Source of the DNA: Chitinispirillales bacterium ANBcel5
GTDB taxonomy: Bacteria > Fibrobacterota > Chitinivibrionia > Chitinivibrionales > Chitinispirillaceae
DNA length: 64,000 nt
Reading direction: 5' to 3'
Assembly (NCBI GenBank): GCA_029688955.1
Contig: JARUKZ010000009.1
Span: 84,008-148,007 of the forward strand
The notes under the pieces: model-generated
What the model saw: the letters and a program-made list of their open reading frames with translations, nothing else
What the model was told of the DNA's origin: nothing
Database searches by the model: none
Shown here: positions 55,309 to 64,000 of the stretch, in pieces
Position numbering within the stretch: the first letter of the stretch is position 1
Layout of the letters: every line of letters starts with the position of its first letter
Made by a program: the position numbers and the translations under genes

Positions 55309-58300
55309 ATGATTAACAAGAAAATGGTTTTACTGCTCATATTCTTTGCTGTAAAAGGGTTCTCAATTGAATTTGAATTTGAAATTGAAGCTGAAGGTGG
55401 ACTTCCATCCGCCATTATTAAGGCAGTAAATGAAGCTTATGATTTTAACATGCAGGGTATCGAAGCTTTGCAGAGGGGCGAACTTGGCCCGGCGATGTCC
55501 TACTTTGATGAAGCGCTTAATATTTTGCCTGATTACAGTGATGCTCTCAATAACAGGGGAGTCGTTTATTTCAGAAGAGGTAATGTGGTTGGGGCTCAGG
55601 AAACCTGGGAAAGTCTTATTGAGTTGGACCCGGAGTATGCCGTAGCATATTACAATCTGGGTCTGATTTCTGTTCACGAAAATAAGTATAAACAGGCTTT
55701 AGACTATTTTGAGCTTGCCCTTAGAAATAACAATCGTTTTGTTGAAGCTATGGTTCGAATGGGATACGTTCATCTTAAAAAAGGTGAATACAATACCGCC
55801 AGTACCTTCTTTAGAAGAGCATATGAGATCGATCCTGAACAGCAGGACGTATGGAATTTTTATGCTTACTCTTTAATATTAGATTCAGATACCGCAAAAG
55901 CGGTCCAAGTACTTAAAGGTAAAGACCATAAAGATGCCCTGAGCCAACTTGGTAGAATCGAGGCTTCCAGAGGAAATTATAATCGGGCCATAGATCACCT
56001 CTCAAAAGCTGTTGCCAGAGACGCCGATGAGTCTGTGCTGGTTGAGCTTGCCACCGTGCAGATTGAAGCTGAAAAATATACTGACGCTATTGCTACTCTT
56101 GATTCTTACTTCAGCTTAAATGTCAAACATTGCGCGAACTCCTTTCTTCTTGCAGGGGTGGCTGCCAGAAAAAGTTCAGATCTTGAAAGCGCAATGAAAT
56201 ATTTGGAGAAAGGCGCTGCTAATTATCCGCGCGATCCGCTTATCAGATACAATCTTGGGCAACTATATCATCACCATGGAAAATTTGATGAAGCAGAAAC
56301 GAAGTGGCAGGGGCTTTCAGACTCACTTCAGGAACCTTCACTCTACTACCAGCGTGCTCTCAATGCCCGTAATCGAGATGACCTTACCACTGCCGAAAAG
56401 CTCGTTAACAGAGCAATACAAATGGACAGAAGAGCTGAGTATTACGATTTACTGGGGGTAATACATCATGAACGTGGTGACAGCGCTAAATCCGAACAGT
56501 ACTTTCGTGAAGCACTGAAGATTGACCCGAACCTGGCAAGTGCACAGCTTAATCTTGCACTCAGATCAAAATCACAGCAAGAGATTCAGGAGTCAATAAA
56601 GCAGTTAGAGCAGATACTGGAGCGATGTTCTGGTGAGGCGTGTGCGGAGATTACCTTTCAATTGGCTATAATGCACTATTTTAAACGAAATACCGATAAG
56701 GCAATAACGATTCTTAACTCAATCGAGGAAGAACATAAAAATGAACGGGTGTACCGCCATCTTGGCATTTTTTATCGGGAAAAAAGAGAGCTTCATAAGG
56801 CCATCGATGTACTTGAAACTGCTGTTGAACGGTTTATAACTGAAGCAAGAACGGAGTATGAACTCGCGGAGACCTATATGATGGCTGGTTTTCCCTCCAA
56901 AGCCGCCGCTACCATAAAGAATTTAATTCCAAGGTGGAGGGATAATCCCTGGCGTTTGTATTATCAGCTTGGTTATGCTTATCTTGAACAGAATGATCTT
57001 GTAAATGCCAGAAAGTACCTTGAGCGTAGTATGAACGCAAACAACAGAAATACCGCACCTCGCTCACTTTTAGCGTTTGTGTTGAACAGAATGGGAGATA
57101 TCGATAAAGCACGTGATTTATGGCAGCGAAACCTAAGGGAGGATCCCCAAAACAGTGTGTTATGGATCAACATGGGACTTTCCCTTGAAAAAGAGGGCAG
57201 GTTCTCAGAGGCTTTGGATCATTACAGAAGGGCTCAGATGCATAAGCCCGATGAATATGCTCTTTACATCAATATCGGCAACGCATACGCCGGAATGGAA
57301 CAATACACTGAAGCACTGGAGGCCTATTCCCATGGCTTAAAATCCGATAAACGTGATGTTGCCGCTTATAATATTTTCCTCATTGCCCAACGGAGAAAGG
57401 AAAAACAGCGAGCAGACAGGATGCTTGAGTTACTTACATCTGAATTTCCCTCTTCAATGCATACCAGAAGAGCTGAGGCGGAGATGAAATTTTGGATGGG
57501 CGACACTGTAAAGGCTCTCAATATTCTTGAGGGACTGGATGAAAAAGATAGCTATGACTGGTTAGCTCTCGCCAGAATTTATGCCTCAAGTCAACAAAGA
57601 GAAAAAACTACTGCAGCATTGGCACAGTTGCCTTCAGATGCTCAGTGGGACAGAGAAAGAGACTTTGTGATGGCTTCACTCGCATTTTATGCCGGTGAAT
57701 ACCGTAAGGCTCATCAACTCTTTAAAGCCATTGATGATACCACTTTTAGTGGTAGGTACAATCTTGCTCTTAGTGCCTACAAGGATGAAAAATACGAAGA
57801 TGCGCTTTCAATGGCCGAGGCACTGGTGGCGCAAACTGATGGAAGTGACAGGGCTGATGTGTTGCGCTTAGCCGGAAATTCTGCTTTCGCTCTCAATCGC
57901 TGGGATGAAGCACGGGTATGGTATAGGCAGCTCTCAAGAATGGAGATGAGAAACCCGGTCGTGCTTTACAATCTCGCAGTAGCTAACTATAATCTCGATG
58001 AAATTGAAAATGCTCATAACTTCTATAAAAGAGCACGTGAATTAGATATGTCTATTGAAAATAAAGATATTGAGATGAGATATTATTTGTTCAAAAATCC
58101 CCCTGATTCAACTCAATTATCGGGGTTGGATTCATTGGATATTCTGTACAACGAAGCTGTTGCACTGCAGAATGCGGGAGATGACCGCGAAGCTGAAGAA
58201 ATCTATTTAAGAATTGTAGAAATTGATGAACGATACAGTCTTGCATGGAATAATCTTGGCGCATTGTACGGGGCCAGAGGTGATTTAAAAAAAGCTGAAA

Positions 58301-58503
58301 AAGCTTATCTAAAAGCATTGGAGAGACGTTTCGATAATCCCGAGATATACGCGAATCTCATCAATGTTTACATGGCACTCGAAAAATTCTCCGAAGCAAG
58401 AAGGTGGGTGATGCTGGGACTTGGACATAACCCTGATAACCAAATGCTTCAGCAACTAAGTGAAACTATTATTATCGAAGAACAAAAATACTACGAAAGA
58501 TAG
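55309..58503 (+). CDS. Giant exported TPR protein
   Basis: The 1064-residue protein has a signal peptide (to about GFS) and then TPR motifs almost end to end, about 25 to 27 units. Examples are AMSYFDEALNILPDYSDALNNRG, AEKLVNRAIQMDRRAEYYDLLG and ALEAYSHGLKSDKRDV. No catalytic domain or anchor is visible. It should form a long superhelix in the periplasm. It follows the HAD gene by 38 bp. Base use matches its neighbours. Confidence 0.8.
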   Translation: MINKKMVLLLIFFAVKGFSIEFEFEIEAEGGLPSAIIKAVNEAYDFNMQGIEALQRGELGPAMSYFDEALNILPDYSDALNNRGVVYFRRGNVVGAQETWESLIELDPEYAVAYYNLGLISVHENKYKQALDYFELALRNNNRFVEAMVRMGYVHLKKGEYNTASTFFRRAYEIDPEQQDVWNFYAYSLILDSDTAKAVQVLKGKDHKDALSQLGRIEASRGNYNRAIDHLSKAVARDADESVLVELATVQIEAEKYTDAIATLDSYFSLNVKHCANSFLLAGVAARKSSDLESAMKYLEKGAANYPRDPLIRYNLGQLYHHHGKFDEAETKWQGLSDSLQEPSLYYQRALNARNRDDLTTAEKLVNRAIQMDRRAEYYDLLGVIHHERGDSAKSEQYFREALKIDPNLASAQLNLALRSKSQQEIQESIKQLEQILERCSGEACAEITFQLAIMHYFKRNTDKAITILNSIEEEHKNERVYRHLGIFYREKRELHKAIDVLETAVERFITEARTEYELAETYMMAGFPSKAAATIKNLIPRWRDNPWRLYYQLGYAYLEQNDLVNARKYLERSMNANNRNTAPRSLLAFVLNRMGDIDKARDLWQRNLREDPQNSVLWINMGLSLEKEGRFSEALDHYRRAQMHKPDEYALYINIGNAYAGMEQYTEALEAYSHGLKSDKRDVAAYNIFLIAQRRKEKQRADRMLELLTSEFPSSMHTRRAEAEMKFWMGDTVKALNILEGLDEKDSYDWLALARIYASSQQREKTTAALAQLPSDAQWDRERDFVMASLAFYAGEYRKAHQLFKAIDDTTFSGRYNLALSAYKDEKYEDALSMAEALVAQTDGSDRADVLRLAGNSAFALNRWDEARVWYRQLSRMEMRNPVVLYNLAVANYNLDEIENAHNFYKRARELDMSIENKDIEMRYYLFKNPPDSTQLSGLDSLDILYNEAVALQNAGDDREAEEIYLRIVEIDERYSLAWNNLGALYGARGDLKKAEKAYLKALERRFDNPEIYANLINVYMALEKFSEARRWVMLGLGHNPDNQMLQQLSETIIIEEQKYYER

Positions 58504-58611
58504 GGTGTTTTGTTCTAATATACTGCTACAGTCTGTTGTTACTAAAACTGAATAAAAATCACTTTATTCAGACATACTTCTATTATCTGGAAAAGAAAAG
58601 GTACCTGAAAA

Positions 58612-59238
58612 ATGAGTTTTGGAACTATTGCAATCTGGTTAGTACTAATTTTGAATATAAGTGTAAGCTACCTTGTTTTTAAAAAGTGTACACTGGGTAC
58701 ATTTCGAACCGCGGCTTATATGTTGATTTTGTTTACTGCTTTTATTTTTGATCTTTCGGGTCTCTCTTTTAGTAACCTGTATTTATTCAGCGTATTTACT
58801 ATGGTTGTACTGTTTGTGCTCTCAGAACTATTTTGGTATTTGCATAAAAAGTTAACTAATCTAAAGGTGAAAATCGTTTTTACCATTGTGGGATTAAGCG
58901 CTTTTGTTGTTTTTGTTATTCCCTGGGCAGGCGCATTTTCTATTCCTCATGCTACGTTTCCCCAAACTGCCGTTAAGTATTATGAGGTTGAGAACAGTGA
59001 GTTTGTTGTAAGGCAGAGGCTTAGGAGAAATCTTTTCGATCTCTCCCACCACTTTACACTGCGAAGATCGATACCATTTCTGCCGCTTGAGAAAAAACTG
59101 GACTCCTATAGTTCCCCTGAGGGTTATTTTGATTCAGTGTATAAATTTTTGGGTACTGAAAGTAGTGAAGGGGTTCACATAATTATTGTCGCAGATGAGG
59201 ATACACTGTGGACTGTGAGAGAGAACCCCACCTATTGA
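58612..59238 (+). CDS. Hypothetical integral membrane protein
   Basis: The 208-residue protein has four membrane segments in its first 115 residues (ILNISVSYLVF, TAAYMLILFTAFIF, LFSVFTMVVLFVLSELFW, VFTIVGLSAFVVFVIPW). A soluble C-terminal domain of about 95 residues follows (ENSEFVVRQRLRRNLFDL, HIIIVADED). I do not recognise it. GAAAAGGTACCTG precedes the ATG. It follows the giant TPR gene and may belong to its unit. Confidence 0.6.
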   Translation: MSFGTIAIWLVLILNISVSYLVFKKCTLGTFRTAAYMLILFTAFIFDLSGLSFSNLYLFSVFTMVVLFVLSELFWYLHKKLTNLKVKIVFTIVGLSAFVVFVIPWAGAFSIPHATFPQTAVKYYEVENSEFVVRQRLRRNLFDLSHHFTLRRSIPFLPLEKKLDSYSSPEGYFDSVYKFLGTESSEGVHIIIVADEDTLWTVRENPTY

Positions 59239-59249
59239 ATTTTAACTTA

Positions 59250-59822
59250 CTAATACAAAATGCCTACTCTTGCGGTATACACTGTAGGGAAAGAATTTTC
59301 AAAGCTGTCAAATAACAGATTCACTTTTCCTTCAATAAGCATTTGAATGGATGCAGATCTAAACAGTATCACTCCAATTCCAGCACCGGTATTGAAGCCA
59401 AAAAGATTGGAATTACTCTCTCTTCCGTACCCAAATCCAAACTCGGCTGCTGCATAAGGTGCAATTTCATCCTGAAAAGGAAAGAGATTTAAACCCAAAT
59501 TAAGGCTCGCAAGCAAAGAGTTCTGGAAATCCGTTGTAGCATCGGCAGAAACCCGAATCGCGGCATTAGGGTTAACATCCCAAAACCGTGCTACAAAAAA
59601 TGAGTACGCAAGATCTCTTGAAGTAATATTGCTCATTGAAGCGGGCCCAAAGCCAGCAGCAGAGAACTCAGTTTCTGTTGTTTGTGGCTCCACTTCTTCC
59701 TGTACAACATTTTCGGATGTGTCGGGAACAAAGTAAATACCGGTAGTGTCTGTGGCAAATGAACTGAAAGAAATTACACACAGCGAAAGTAGAGTAACTA
59801 TAAACTTTTGACCTTGTGACAT
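59250..59822 (-). CDS. Outer-membrane beta-barrel protein
   Basis: The 190-residue protein has a signal peptide (to about SFAT), an acidic linker and a repeat-poor, strand-rich region with alternating aromatic and small residues (NAAIRVSADATTDFQN, NLLFDSFENSF), ending ARVGILY. The C-terminal aromatic fits an outer-membrane barrel of about eight strands. It is convergent with the 58612 gene, with 11 bp between stops. Function unknown. Confidence 0.65.
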   Translation of the reverse strand: MSQGQKFIVTLLSLCVISFSSFATDTTGIYFVPDTSENVVQEEVEPQTTETEFSAAGFGPASMSNITSRDLAYSFFVARFWDVNPNAAIRVSADATTDFQNSLLASLNLGLNLFPFQDEIAPYAAAEFGFGYGRESNSNLFGFNTGAGIGVILFRSASIQMLIEGKVNLLFDSFENSFPTVYTARVGILY

Positions 59823-59923
59823 CCATCCCTCCCCAAAAAAGAATTACACTTTAAAAAGAGGGTGTTGCAATCATTATACCAGAAGGGGGGCGATGGTAGA
59901 ATCTTTTGATTTGATGGGGAAGG

Positions 59924-59962
59924 GGTTACCGCGCCTTAGAAAAAGGCGCGGGAGGTAAACCG
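59924..59962 (-). terminator. GC-rich hairpin after the FKBP gene
   Basis: CCGCGCCTT (59929-59937) and AAGGCGCGG (59943-59951), with outer GGTTACC/GGTAAACC pairs, form a strong hairpin just past the stop. No clear T-tract follows, so the call is tentative. Confidence 0.5.
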
Positions 59963-59964
59963 TA

Positions 59965-60393
59965 TTACAGTATTTCAACCAACTCTATGGTAAAGTTGAG
60001 GTTTTTGCCTGCAAGGGGGTGATTAGCATCCAGAGTGACACTTGAATCATTGGTGTCAGTTATTTTCATGGTGTACTGACTGCCCTGATTATCCTGTACA
60101 TTAACATTTTTGCCAACTTCAGGGGTGATTTCCGGAGGAAATTGTTCCTTTCCCACAGACATCACCAATTCATCAAGATGGGGACCATAAGCGTCCTGTG
60201 AATCAATTTGAACGTTTTTTTTATCCCCAATCTGCATGCCTTCGACCGCCTTTTCAAACCCTCCAATCACCTGGTTTTCCCCGAGGGTGAACTCAAGTGG
60301 TTCGCGGTCTGTTGAAGAATCAAAGACTGTTTGGTCTTCCAATCTTCCTGTGTAATGGACTCGAACAGTATTTCCGCTCTGTGCTGAAGCCAT
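59965..60393 (-). CDS. slyD: FKBP-type peptidyl-prolyl isomerase (SlyD-like)
   Basis: The 142-residue protein matches the SlyD/FKBP16 branch. It opens NTVRVHYTGRLEDQTVFDSS, with FTLGENQVIGGFEKAVEGM. An insert-in-flap domain follows (QFPPEITPEVGKNVNV), and HPLAGKNLNFTIEL closes the FKBP part. The His-rich metal tail is missing. It acts as a cytoplasmic chaperone/isomerase. AAGGAGGAAAGT precedes the ATG. Confidence 0.9.
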   Translation of the reverse strand: MASAQSGNTVRVHYTGRLEDQTVFDSSTDREPLEFTLGENQVIGGFEKAVEGMQIGDKKNVQIDSQDAYGPHLDELVMSVGKEQFPPEITPEVGKNVNVQDNQGSQYTMKITDTNDSSVTLDANHPLAGKNLNFTIELVEIL

Positions 60394-60698
60394 ACTTTCC
60401 TCCTTTAATTCCGTACCGGCCGAACCTGTCTGTGCAGGTGTGGAGGCACTGATTTAAAAAAACAGAACTGATTGCCAGTCTGAGAGTGATTTTATTGAAT
60501 ACTTATTGGGAATACAGATATTGTAAAGAGCTTTTTAATGAGTCCTGCGAAAACGCACAGGAGAAGAAAAGAAAATTGAAGAAATTGTTGAAAGTTCAAG
60601 TAACAAAATTCTCTTACTGTTTAAACTTAATATAGCACTTTATCATTTCTGGGTCAAGGTCCTGAGTACAGAATACGTTATTTTAGGAAATTAGAGAC
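60394..60698. other. Intergenic region between the FKBP and Nudix genes
   Basis: 305 bp of mixed AT-rich sequence. Besides the FKBP binding site and a short ACCTG/CAGGT hairpin near 60425-60440, nothing can be assigned. Confidence 0.35.
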
Positions 60699-61250
60699 TT
60701 AAAGAACAGTGTCTGAAAGACCCGTAAAAACCTGATGACTAAGCATTGTATCTTCTTTGAAGATAAATTGCCCGGTAACCTTTTTTCCCTCGAGTACCAG
60801 TGGTAGCCAATGGATATCATCTGCCCACATTTTTTCGTAGGGAATAGATTTTAGCTTACACCAAAAAGGGTCTGCTTCAAAGGTATTTTTAGCATTGCCA
60901 CTGAATGCTGTAGCAACAAACACTGTGCCCATAAGCGAGTAACCATCGGTGAAAATAAACTGCAGATCTGCCATATGCTCAAGGTTTAGAGGTGTTACCC
61001 CTGTTTCTTCGATGGTTTCCCGTACCGCAGCATCTATTGCCCGCTCATTCTTTTCGATTCTGCCGCCAGGGGCATTAATTTTTCCCTTCCCAAGCCCCGT
61101 TTTTTTATGAATAAGCATCACTTCATCACCACTCATAACAAAACAGAGTACCGCTTTCTCGGTAAAGGACCAGTTGGGCCAGTCGATATCACAGACTGAG
61201 CAGTGCGAAACAGGGTGAGATGAAACTTTGGGAGTATTTTGGTTTTTCAT
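60699..61250 (-). CDS. MTH1-like Nudix hydrolase
   Basis: The 183-residue protein has the Nudix box GRIEKNERAIDAAVRETIEE. The flanks also match human-type MTH1 rather than MutT alone: LIHKKTGLGKGKINAPGG before it, and FWCKLKSIPYEKMWADD with WLPLVLEGKK after. It probably removes oxidised purine nucleotides. A 30-residue N-terminal extension contains CSVCDIDWPNW. It is co-directional with the ferritin-like gene (56 bp gap). Confidence 0.85.
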   Translation of the reverse strand: MKNQNTPKVSSHPVSHCSVCDIDWPNWSFTEKAVLCFVMSGDEVMLIHKKTGLGKGKINAPGGRIEKNERAIDAAVRETIEETGVTPLNLEHMADLQFIFTDGYSLMGTVFVATAFSGNAKNTFEADPFWCKLKSIPYEKMWADDIHWLPLVLEGKKVTGQFIFKEDTMLSHQVFTGLSDTVL

Positions 61251-61306
61251 ACTAGTAATTCCGAAAGAGGATTAGAGTTTATTGTTAAACATCTTTAGAT
61301 GATATT

Positions 61307-61810
61307 TCATCTATTGTTCTCTTTTAATTTGCTCAGCTCTTCGTTTAACTGTCCAATGTGAGAGAGCTCTTCCCGTATAAGCTTGTCGATGTGCTCTTTG
61401 CCCAGGTCTCCTCTGACCATCTCTTTCATTGAAGAATAATAAACCACCGAATCTTTTTCGAAGCTTATGGCCATGGAGAGTGCCTCGCTGGTGCTGGTGC
61501 AAGCAGTGGCTTTTTCTACAATGCTGTTTTCATCGACAAAAACATATTGGCTGGCGGCAGCTTTAAGGTATTGGTGAATGATATTATCCGGATCATACAG
61601 ATTCTCCTCTTCGTTGTGGTCTTTTACCTGACCTCTCAGCTCTTCAAATGTTTTAACATGTTTGCTCTCCCAATCTGCCAGAGTGGAGAAGAGTTTGGCT
61701 ATTTGGGGTTCGCTCGTACGCGCTGCTGCTGTTTTATAGAATAGCTGACCGTTTTTTTCAATCTGCACTCCCATAGAAAAAATTTCATCTGCATTGAACA
61801 CTATACTCAT
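61307..61810 (-). CDS. Ferritin-like (rubrerythrin-type) diiron protein
   Basis: I start at ATG 61810 after GGAGGAACCGG; the longer frame adds 23 unlikely residues. The 167-residue product is helical with the ferritin-like motifs: GVQIEKNGQLFYKTAA, DWESKHVKTFEEL, SFEKDSVVYYSSM and EELSHIGQLNEEL, giving two Glu-xx-His metal sites. It lacks a rubredoxin domain. It probably handles peroxide or iron, and its neighbour Nudix fits an oxidative-stress theme. Confidence 0.83.
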   Translation of the reverse strand: MSIVFNADEIFSMGVQIEKNGQLFYKTAAARTSEPQIAKLFSTLADWESKHVKTFEELRGQVKDHNEEENLYDPDNIIHQYLKAAASQYVFVDENSIVEKATACTSTSEALSMAISFEKDSVVYYSSMKEMVRGDLGKEHIDKLIREELSHIGQLNEELSKLKENNR

Positions 61811-62479
61811 CCGGTTCCTCCGTTTTATGTACCTATTAATTATCAAATTTAAAATAACGAATGTTGCGACACTGGTCAAATACGTTAGTTGAAGAGGTTA
61901 GGGGAGTACTAAGTAGGTTGGTGAAGAGGTGGCACTATTGATAAATCAGGTTCTGGTGGTGAGCATTGTTGTGCTTTGTTCCAAAAAAGTAAAAAGGGTT
62001 CAAGTCGCTAAAGCTCAGGAATGAGAGTGTGCCTCAGTTATCGTTCACCGCAATCAACTCCCTGTAGCCGGTGAGTTTTTGCATAGAGAACGTTCTCGGT
62101 GTTGGTCAATGGTGCAAACGGTAACAAAGAGTTGGGAAAAAGAAGTGAAAGAGAGCTTTTTCTAATGATCTGTTCACGAGCAGTTTATTCACGCTGGGAT
62201 AGTTTGCATCCTGATATCACCGTTTTTTTTATCCGAAACACATTGCAAGTAGTTGATATTACAGGAGAAATAAAGTTTTAACAATTTTTAACAATCTGGT
62301 TTGTTTCCAAATGATGCTTTTATTATTAATTTAAATGTGTTGCCATAGTGAGAAGGAATTTTTGTTTACTAAGCTGGTGAACTATTATTACTCTGAAATA
62401 AATTACATGCAAATTTTATAACTAAAACGTTGGGTGTTGTAAGTCGATCGTGTGTACTAATAAAATAGGAGAATAAACT
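61811..62479. other. Non-coding stretch before the large secreted protein
   Basis: About 670 bp without a credible gene. A 60-codon frame at 62099-62281 (ending VVDITGEIKF) has no binding site or family and may be a remnant. AATAGGAGAATAAACT before 62480 serves the next gene. Confidence 0.45.
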
Positions 62480-64000
62480 ATGAACCCAGTTAAAGCGACT
62501 GCGTTGCTCTTTCTGTTGTGTGTTATCTTCGCACACTCAAGCGAACTTACCAGTGCACCACAGGTATTACAGCTTCATAATGGCTATTTCGGGGCGGAGA
62601 TCACCGATACTCCTTTATACCTGATTACAATAGATGATTTCGAGAGTGGTGGTACAACAGGTATTGGTAGAGGATGGATTAGAGTAAATGATGCTTCAGT
62701 GGGATTATGCTGGAATACTGTACAACCAGGCAACAGTTCAACAAGCCTTAGTTTTGCAAGCGGTACAAACCCATTGGATCAACACTCTTCTACCCAGGGA
62801 GTCTGGTCAAGTTACATAGGATATCAAATTCGAAAAAGCATTAACCACGTCACCGGTATCATAAGTGATGATTATTATCTATACAGCCAAATCAATACAG
62901 GTGTTAATCTTTCCGGAACAGAGGGTATTACATTTCAGGCATATTCAGATAGTTCAGCAGAGATACTTGTTCATTTAACACCGGGACATCTGGAAATATT
63001 CGCAACTTCAATAGAAGTTGGACCGGAATGGAATACTTATACTATCCCTTATTCCTCCTTTTCACCACACATTGTATTCCCTCCTTCTACTCCCGATGTT
63101 GTACCAGAAAACGTTGATGCCTTAACCTTTGAAATTGGCACCTCTACTAATTACGATCAGAACTACACTGTTATCATCGATAATATTTACGCATATTCAT
63201 CTGTACCAATATACCGTCAAATCACGCTAAATTCCGGTCAAAACGGAACTGTAGAAATTCATCACATTGATGATGCCGGTATCAATGCACTTACCGCCCA
63301 TGGTAGCATACAAGATACAGGATCCATTGTTTATGATGTAGAAACCAGAACCGATGTCCCGATATCGATAATTCCTGATTCAGGTTTTCAGGTTTTAGAT
63401 TTTGTGGTAAATGGGATGCACTATGGGGCGGTCACTGAATTCACACTGACAGATATTTCAAATGATTACGACATTGAGGCGTTTTTCATTGAAGATTCTT
63501 TAAATATTCATACTATAACCACAAGCACCTCCGGATCTGGCACCATAACTCCACAGGGAAATGTTTCGGTACCTGAGGGAGTTGATCAGAGTTTTGCCAT
63601 TACAGAAGTACGCGAAAACCTGCTAAAACCTTACCTAAAAGAGTTGCTTGTAGACAGCCTACCTGTGATGGTCACAGACACGTTTGTTTTTGAGAATGTT
63701 GTTGCCTCACATGAACTACATGCTGTATTTGATACAGTAACATGGTCATTAACTTTTAATTATGACTCAACAGTTATCTCTCCGTCGCAACAAGTTTATA
63801 CCTTGCCCGAAAGCACCAGTTATCTGATTAATTTCGAAGCGATTTCGTCGCATTTAATAGAAGATGTGATTATTGATTCTGTTTCTATGGGTCCCCTGGA
63901 TCACTATGTTTTTACATTTATCGATAAAGATTACACCATCGATATTTTAACAAGCCCCTTACCAGAACCAATACCTCTCTCCTATCTTTTGATAGATGAT
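62480..64000 (+). CDS. Large secreted protein, partial: CBM-like beta-sandwich then divergent repeat domains
   Basis: An ATG at 62480 behind TAGGAGAATAAACT opens a frame that stays open to the window edge (507 codons seen). It has a signal peptide (ATALLFLLCVIFAHS) followed by a carbohydrate-binding-like beta sandwich opening IDDFESGGTTG and holding NLSGTEGITFQAYSD. Then come repeated beta units such as ITLNSGQNGTVEIHH and TSTSGSGTITPQG, seen in large surface proteins. The C-terminus lies outside the window. Its likely role is polysaccharide or cell-surface adhesion. Confidence 0.8.
   Translation, partial: MNPVKATALLFLLCVIFAHSSELTSAPQVLQLHNGYFGAEITDTPLYLITIDDFESGGTTGIGRGWIRVNDASVGLCWNTVQPGNSSTSLSFASGTNPLDQHSSTQGVWSSYIGYQIRKSINHVTGIISDDYYLYSQINTGVNLSGTEGITFQAYSDSSAEILVHLTPGHLEIFATSIEVGPEWNTYTIPYSSFSPHIVFPPSTPDVVPENVDALTFEIGTSTNYDQNYTVIIDNIYAYSSVPIYRQITLNSGQNGTVEIHHIDDAGINALTAHGSIQDTGSIVYDVETRTDVPISIIPDSGFQVLDFVVNGMHYGAVTEFTLTDISNDYDIEAFFIEDSLNIHTITTSTSGSGTITPQGNVSVPEGVDQSFAITEVRENLLKPYLKELLVDSLPVMVTDTFVFENVVASHELHAVFDTVTWSLTFNYDSTVISPSQQVYTLPESTSYLINFEAISSHLIEDVIIDSVSMGPLDHYVFTFIDKDYTIDILTSPLPEPIPLSYLLIDD

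Noticed and set aside
62099..62281. 60-codon plus-strand frame between the ferritin-like gene and the large secreted protein
   Set aside because: No ribosome binding site, no family and odd composition; at most a gene remnant.
1..64000. CRISPR array, prophage or toxin-antitoxin island
   Set aside because: No regularly spaced repeats, integrase, phage structural genes or paired toxin were seen; the 53084 gene stands alone.

Overview
The window is about 64 kb of AT-rich, densely coding bacterial chromosome from a Gram-negative (diderm) organism. Signs of an outer membrane are an LPS-heptose epimerase, PorV-like and other beta-barrel proteins, a lipoprotein with a lipobox, and signal peptides on many TPR proteins. 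The short RpoD-like sigma factor, the Bat operon, a PorV-family barrel, a DUF3078-like barrel and the many tetratricopeptide proteins suggest the FCB group, most likely Fibrobacterota/Chitinivibrionia. That placement is inferred from gene content only. No prophage, CRISPR array, rRNA operon or large island is visible. The only mobile element is one REP-associated (Y1) transposase.

Layout. 1-2117 (-): end of a Bat aerotolerance cluster (BatA, BatD-like, DUF445). 2386-4263 (+): a dual-specificity phosphatase overlapping a dGTPase-like HD hydrolase, then a zinc-ribbon protein. 4530-4603 (-): tRNA-Pro(GGG). 4660-8851 (-): hisI, alr, rseC-like, a TPR membrane protein and queH as a likely operon. 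9151-10416 (-): proA. 10523-11809: transposase element. 11907-12755: TrmH-family methyltransferase and rpsU. 12943-16038 (+): a three-gene cassette predicted to recycle MurNAc (NamZ, MurU-like, AmgK-like). 16144-20045 (+): CNNM protein, M23 peptidase, YjbQ, PorV-like barrel. 20047-21102 (-): lone FliN-like protein and a Yip1 protein. 21420-31774 (+): hldD followed by a signalling and motility-like array: FapA/DUF342, TPR lipid-envelope-type protein, FlgN-like coiled coil, PAS histidine kinase, NtrC-type regulator, GGDEF protein, TPR-TonB protein. 31786-36978: a PfkB protein lacking key residues, pdxB, gntK, gnd, mutM. 36985-39194 (-): orphan receiver, DUF2795 protein, enolase. 39364-42590 (+): ferredoxin and RapA. 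42838-45224 (-): aspartokinase and an AraC regulator. 45332-46198 (+): sigma factor. 46213-48402: small secreted proteins and a candidate small RNA. 48447-52314 (-): Ig-like lipoprotein with a TPR partner. 52543-55270: SemiSWEET, small antitoxin-like protein, outer-membrane barrel, HAD hydrolase. 55309-61810: giant TPR protein, membrane protein, barrel, FKBP isomerase, MTH1-like Nudix, ferritin-like protein. 62480-64000 (+): start of a large secreted protein that runs off the window.

The strongest biological stories are: the compact MurNAc salvage cassette, whose NamZ shows no signal peptide; the FapA/FlgN-like/NtrC/GGDEF array, which looks like a sigma-54-linked surface or motility control unit; a PfkB-fold protein that has lost the canonical catalytic aspartate; and a strong candidate small RNA at about 46893-46974 with an exposed anti-Shine-Dalgarno CCUCC. 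Start sites were moved from the longest ORF wherever a clear ribosome binding site or domain boundary favoured another codon. No database search was possible, so family names rest on motifs recognised by eye.
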